From NCBI GenBank assembly GCA_033961575.1, contig CM066738.1, positions 100,713,478 to 100,777,477 on the forward strand: a stretch of DNA of 64,000 nt, read 5' to 3'. This DNA is from Aselliscus stoliczkanus. Taxonomy: Eukaryota > Chordata > Mammalia > Chiroptera > Hipposideridae. Shown in pieces: positions 58,691 through 64,000 of this stretch. Both the position numbers and the translations under genes were made by a program. The stretch's first letter is position 1; every line of letters starts with the position of its first letter. The notes below the pieces were generated by a model. That model searched no databases. It was not told where the DNA came from and worked only from the letters and a program-made list of their open reading frames with translations.

Positions 58691-59199
58691 CAGGAGCTTT
58701 GGGGCTAACATCAGCAAAATTACAAAAAATATTCTTCGACTCAAATTGGAGGAGAACAGGTAAGTGGTTATAGGAGAATTCTTTGAATATTTAAAGCTCT
58801 CAAATGATGTCAAATTTTATTTTGGCTAATCTGCCCCAGGCAGATAGCTGGTGGCGTGGCTGCTGTCAGCAGGAAAGCTGCTGTCAACCGAAGGTGTCAG
58901 AGAAGAGCTCTCAGCCACACACAGATAATGGGGAACCAGCTCTTCTGGGGTGAGAGGGGAAAGCCAGCTGCTGGAGTGCTTTCTCACTGGGGACAGGAGG
59001 GATTAGTTCTGATTACTCAGCCTAATCCAATGGCAATTGGGTTCCTGAATTTGCCACCTGAGTTACTATAGATTTGGGTACCACACTCCCTGCCACTTAA
59101 TACCAGTCCCATATTAGTTAGGGAAAAGTACCCTCCCCAAAGATGAGTTCTGGAAATTTCAAAGGGCAGGGAGGTCAAAGGCAGACCAGGTGGGGAGAG

Positions 59200-59405
59200 A
59201 CAACTAACATGTTTTCGGTGCCTTCTATATTTCGTTCCCCAGGCTGGGCACTTCATAGGCATCATCACATTTAGTCCTCTCAGCAAAAATACCACGTAGG
59301 TGTTCTTTCCCATTTCTGGGAAGCTTAAGGTAACTTTAAAGGGCTGATGTTACAAACTTAATTCCTCATTGCCTACAAGTGGCAGGGCTGGGACAAAAGT
59401 CCAGG
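59200..59405 (-). repeat. MIR SINE, reverse, diverged
   Basis: GGGCACTTCATAGGCATCAT, CATTTAGTCCTCTCAGCA, CATTTCTGGGAAGCTTAAGG and GGCAGGGCTGGGACAAAAGT follow the reverse MIR order. Confidence 0.55.
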
Positions 59406-59479
59406 TTTGTTGGAACTCGGCATTGTGTTCTTCCTTGGTTATGATTTTGGGGCTGTATGTGAGAAATAGAAGCAAGGAA

Positions 59480-60295
59480 AAGTGCCCATGACAAGAGGCT
59501 CAACACCACTAGTCATTATGAACATACAAATTAAACCACAATAAGATAGCATTTCACACCCACTAGAATGGCTATAATAAAATAGACAGCCAAATGTGGG
59601 CAATGATATGGAAAAAAACAACCCTCAAACATGGCTGGTGGGGATGCAAAATAGTACATGCATTTTGGAAAATAGTTTGGTAGTTTCTTAAAAAGTTAAA
59701 CATAAATTTACCAAAAGGCCCAGAAATTCCATTCCTAGGTATCTACTCTGGAGAAACAAAAACATATCCACACAAAGACTTGCACACAAATGTTCTTACC
59801 AGCATTATTCATAATTGCCAAAAAATTGAAAATAACCTAAATCTCCTTTGGAAACAACCTAAATGTCCAACTAGTGAATAGACGGACAAAATGGTGGAGC
59901 CCTACAATGGAAAACCATGGAACAATAAAAAACAAAACTAGGATACATGGTATGATGTGGATGAACCTCAAAAGCATTGTCATTATGCTCAATGAGAGAA
60001 GTCAGACACAAGAGACCACATCACATATTGTATGATTCCATTTCTATGAAATGCCCAAAAGAAACTCTAGAAACCAGAAGTAGATCATTGGTTGCTGGAA
60101 ATGGAAGCAATAGGGAAAACACTAATTAACAAATGTGCATGAGGGATCTGTGGGGGGTGGTGAAAATGACCTAAAACTGATCTATGCAATGGTTGTGCAC
60201 CTTGATCAATTTACAAAAAACATCATTAAACACTTAGAAAGGATGAATTACACAGTATGCAAAGTATGCCTCAATAAAGTTAGTTTTTTAAAATA
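59480..60295 (+). repeat. L1 ORF2 tail and 3' UTR, decayed
   Basis: AGCATTTCACACCCACTAGA, AATTCCATTCCTAGGTATCT, GAATAGACGGACAAAATGGT, GTGGATGAACCTCAAAAGC and TGCCTCAATAAAGTTAG are L1 landmarks in order. Frames are broken. Confidence 0.88.
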
Positions 60296-60299
60296 GAGG

Positions 60300-60780
60300 A
60301 AGAAGGAGACAAACATTTAATAAGCACATACTATATATATTGCAGCATTGCTTGTGACAACAAAAAATTAGAAGTAACCTAAATGTCCATCAATAGGAAT
60401 CTAGTAACAGTACATCTATATGATGGAATTTTTTTACTTTTAATAGCAATGGGCATTAAAAAAGAATAAGGCAGTTCTATATGCTCTGATATGGAATCAT
60501 GTCCAAGATACATTGTTAAGTGAAATAAATGAAATATAGAAGAAAGTATAGAGTAGGCTATCACTTTGTATAAGCAAAAAAAAAAAATTCTAATATGATT
60601 ATTCATATATACAATGATTCTAGAACTGCACAAGAAACTGGTAACCTGGTTGCCTCCAGGCCTAAGTGTCCGAGGAAAAGTGGGGGTGCTAAACTGAGAA
60701 CAGTGATTGTCTCTGCATATGCTTTTGGATATTTTTAATTCATAAACATTATGCAAGAAACAAATACAATTTAACTTTTA
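60300..60780 (+). repeat. Second L1/HAL1-type 3' region, forward
   Basis: CTAAATGTCCATCAATAGGA, TATCACTTTGTATAAGCAAA and CTGGTTGCCTCCAGGCCTAA are L1-type landmarks. Its end is disrupted by the SINE at 60781-60923. Confidence 0.65.
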
Positions 60781-60791
60781 TTTTTCTTGTT

Positions 60792-60827
<36 letters not shown>

Positions 60828-60923
60828 TTTTGAGGGCAGTGTCACTGGCCCTCATGTGGGACCGAACTGGGGCCGCTGGCTTCCAAGGCCAGCGCTTAAC
60901 CACCGTGCCACTCGGCCGGCCCC
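60781..60923 (-). mobile_element. Short tRNA-derived bat SINE, reverse
   Basis: A long T-rich tail, then GAGGGCAGTGTCACTGGCCC and CACTCGGCCGGCC. A perfect 15-base duplication ACAATTTAACTTTTA lies at 60766-60780 and 60924-60938. Confidence 0.93.
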
Positions 60924-63407
60924 ACAATTTAACTTTTAAATATTAATAATGACCAATTCCCTGTGCCCTGCAGTGTGCCTGGCACCTAGATACTGGGAAC
61001 TGTTAACACTGAGCTGTAGCTGCTACTCTTCTCTTGGGATTTTTGAACTTTTTAAGGTGGAAAACAGCCTCTTCCACTGATATTCCTTTCCTCTGCTACT
61101 TCCAATCTGTGGCAGTTTCCAATTTTTTAAGGGAGGACAAAAAAAATAGCTCTAAGTTTAAATGAAATAAATGAGGGAGTTTCACACAATTGAAAAACGC
61201 CCCTGAATAATAGGCAGGGACTTTTTCCAAGGTCACATAGCTGGTTAGCAGTAGGGTCCATGGTTCTGGATTCTGATTTTCAAGTTATTATGTTGAGAGG
61301 ACACATTCCTTTGCGTATTTTATCCTTGTCCTCTCTCAGGGTAAAGACAGGCAAGAGAGGAAAGACCATGTGCTATAAACACACAAAGCATGGCCATGTT
61401 GTTAGTGAGATCAACCTCTGTGAATTACTTGTCAAAAGCACTGTGTATGAAGTTGAACATAGTGGTGCTAACAGCTGTGTCCAATCTAGGTCTGTGTCCT
61501 CAGGGTCACCACCAACCCTCTCTCGGGCTCCGCCTCCTTTCTTCTCCACATTCTCCCAGGTTCTCTGTGTTTTCATACTTCCTCTTCCCAGTAACAAAAA
61601 TGGAAGTCAGTCCTTTGGAGAATGTTTATTTTAAATGGCACCAAGAGGTGTGGAATTTCCCTGTGGAATTTCAGGCATCAGCTAGTATAGGGGAGGATCT
61701 GGGAAAAGTTCTGTCCCATTCCCTGCCCTGTAGCAGGCAGAATAAGCCCACTCCTGGTGTAAGAACTGAGCCTGGATTTATTATGCTAAACGAACAACCT
61801 CTCAGTAAGCCTGCTTAAAGAAAAGTCAGCAATGTGAGACCAGGGACAAAGTTCTATGGAGAGTTATCAGTCCTACCTGGGCCACCTTCTACCATCATCC
61901 TTCAACCCAAACAATCAGAGGGTCTCAGAGGAAAATTTTACTTTTGCCTCCACTTGCCCTGTTTTCTGAATAATGTTTGTGATTTTTTTTTTATCGTTCT
62001 TTAATCTTTTTTTAGTAAAGTGTGCCTTAGAAATAAGGAACACCACACCCAATGATAAACACCTGGGGAGGAGAGGGGCATACTGCATTCAAGGATTTGG
62101 TCCATTCAAAGGGAGGACTTACTCTGTGGGAGAACATTTTAACTTTTCTGGGCTGGAGTTTAAAGCAAGCCCATCCTAAATCTCTAAAGTATGAAGCTAC
62201 CCATGGCTAACCTTATGACTAAGGAAAGAGATGGTATGACTTTAGAGGCCTTTCTCCAAAATAACCCAAAACTCCTAAAGTGATCTTTTTGCTTGTCCTC
62301 CTAATTCCATTCCACACCTCTACCATGGCTCAAGACTGGTGATGGATGGACTGGACCTTGCCCTCCCTGCTTTGTAGGAGCTGATTGGTCTAAACGGATC
62401 AAGTACTCCTCAGTGATTGGTTTATTAATCCAAGTCTAAGCCAATCAGCACATGGCTCTCTCTCCAGACAGTTGGTCAGGGGTGATCCAATCAGTGCAAA
62501 GTTTAGGTCTCTCACCCTGTCCTCTAAGCCCAAAAAAGAAAACATGTGGACCCCAGGGGAGGCTGATAACCATTTGAGACTGTGAGAAAGCCAGCCTGAA
62601 GACAAAACCAAAGCACAGAAAAGAGCAGAGTCTCTAGAAATGAAGAGAAGCAGAGCCAGGAGTCCTGACCAAACTCCTGGACTTTTCAGTTGTGGAAGCA
62701 ATAGAGTCCCACTACTGTTTATGCTAGTTTGAGCTGATGTTTGATTGTTACTTCTAAAAAGCACACTACAGCATCCATACCTTCTCCTCCCTGGCCCATG
62801 GTGCCTGAAAGTCCTATCATTGGCCCTCCATTCCAGATCTCTATGTCGGACATGCCTTCACCAAGCTATAGACAGAAATAAAGGATTTAAGATTAGATGG
62901 CTTTATCAAAGAATGCTCCTCCAAGAAAGTTCTGGGGGCAACTATAAAAAGCTTAGCCTAACCAAATGAATTCCTGGTTTCGACTCACATCCTATCTCTT
63001 TCTGCCCTCCATGTTTTGTTTTGTTGGTGGTGGTTTCTTTACACAGAAAGACCATCTTCCACCTCTATATGTTCAAATCCCACCAGTTTTCAAACCCCAC
63101 CTCAAGTGCTAGCTTGTCCTTGATGCCTCCCCTGATAGCCTCGGGTGGAAAAAAACACCTCCCTCCCAAATGACAGACTGTTCACCTCAATGTCTCCTCC
63201 TCATACTCAGTGCTCCCCACAGACATGCTCTGCAGTAAGCTCTTTGCCCCCAGAACACCTGATGGGTTTATCTTTTGTCCTCTCCACAGCTCTAGTGTAT
63301 TGTGGCTGGGCCTTCTGCATCTTTGAGAAGCAAGCAAGTTTAGTGTTTGAAAAGAACAAGCACAACAGGTTTTCTTCAGGAATTACAGACCAAAGAAATG
63401 GCTAAAG

Positions 63408-63585
63408 CAGTGGTTCTCAGTGTGGTCCTGGGAACACAGCATCAGCATCTCCTGGGAACTTGTCAGAAATGCAAATTCTTGGGACCTTCAGGATCAGAAA
63501 CTCTGGGGGTGGGACCCAGGAACCTGTGTTTTAACAAGCTCTCGAGATTCTGTTGCACTTGAAAGTTTGAGAACCACCAGACTAG
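63408..63585. repeat. MER5A-type hAT MITE, nearly complete
   Basis: CAGTGGTTCTCAGTGTGGTC at the left and GTTTGAGAACCACCAG at the right are the terminal inverted repeats. GCATCTCCTGGGAACTTGTC and AACTCTGGGGGTGGGACCC lie between in family order. Confidence 0.85.
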
Positions 63586-64000
63586 AGGAAAGTCTTAAAC
63601 TGCTGACTGGGGCTGCACCTGGTTACCTAAGAGCGGGATTGAAGACCAAGTGAAGATCAAGGTGAGTTGTGTGACCCTGGACATGCTGGCAGCAACCATG
63701 AAGGAGATGGCTTTGGGAGGAGTAGGGTGCTATGTACTCAGAAGAGAAATATTCACAACTGTCGTCTCCTCAGCCTGTGTCTGTCTTTTTGACCTCATGT
63801 CCCAAGTCTCCAGGTCATTCTGGGCCATCCCAGGTGGGTGTGCATTGGCTGAAACCTCAATGAGGGCTCTGAACATTTTAAAATGTTCTTTTCTGTCATC
63901 TAAGTCATGCACATATTCTCTCATTTTTGCCGACCCTAGGAGGGCATGATCACTTTCTCCCAAGTTTTTTTACATTTCTGAGTTTCCAGATTTCTCTTTT

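Larger units (their letters stand above)
52544..64000 (-). other. ALPK2: Upstream of first coding exon: ALPK2 intron 1 and/or 5' flank
   Basis: The CAG acceptor at 52546-52544 shows that at least one non-coding exon lies further up (higher coordinates). I cannot identify it. The region holds hAT MITEs, MIRs, L1 fragments, two SINEs, a TA-rich microsatellite and an unclassified dispersed repeat. Intervals 53400-54700 and 61000-63400 are relatively free of recognisable repeats and are the likeliest places for a first exon or control elements, but no specific call is possible. Confidence 0.55.

Noticed and set aside
1..64000. A new multi-gene defence, biosynthetic or mobile gene system
   Set aside because: The window is a mammalian gene interior: one spliced gene plus transposon relics. 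I saw no operon-like or clustered novel coding sequence.

Overview
This window is nuclear DNA from a mammal, almost certainly a bat. The sequence shows spliced coding exons, ancient mammalian repeats (MIR, L2, L1M, MaLR/ERVL-type LTRs, hAT MITEs) and many younger tRNA-derived SINEs. One SINE (50137-50368) reads as a chiropteran VES element. Several others share a GGCCGGCCGAGTGGC-type head that I associate, as an inference, with rhinolophoid (horseshoe-bat-like) bats.

I can support one protein-coding gene: the 5' part of ALPK2 (alpha-protein kinase 2) on the minus strand. Three coding exons join in frame with good splice sites. They are 52416-52543 (start codon at 52524-52522), 48103-48220 and 23466-25185. 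Together they encode residues 1-649: an N-terminal Ig-like domain split over all three exons, then a long, acidic, probably disordered segment. Human ALPK2 is about 2,170 residues. The next (very large) exon and the C-terminal alpha-kinase domain are absent, so they must lie beyond base 1. No open frame of the expected size exists below 23466, so the following intron is at least 23.4 kb.

Layout: 1-23465 is intron after the third coding exon; 23466-25185 the large exon; 25186-48102 intron; 48103-48220 exon; 48221-52415 intron; 52416-52543 exon carrying the start codon; 52544-64000 is intron 1 and/or 5' flank. The non-coding part is mostly transposon relics. Ten SINE insertions were found, nearly all with readable target-site duplications. 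L1 fragments, a hAT element with L1 pieces inside it, LTRs, MIR/L2 fragments and two microsatellites account for much of the rest.

I found no new multi-gene system. The most interesting points are a three-codon upstream ORF overlapping the ALPK2 start codon, a short acidic block in exon 4 that looks strongly conserved against my memory of human ALPK2, composite SINEs (one with three tRNA-like heads), and a clear L1-then-SINE nested insertion beside the first coding exon. Repeat family names come from memory of consensus sequences, not from a search.
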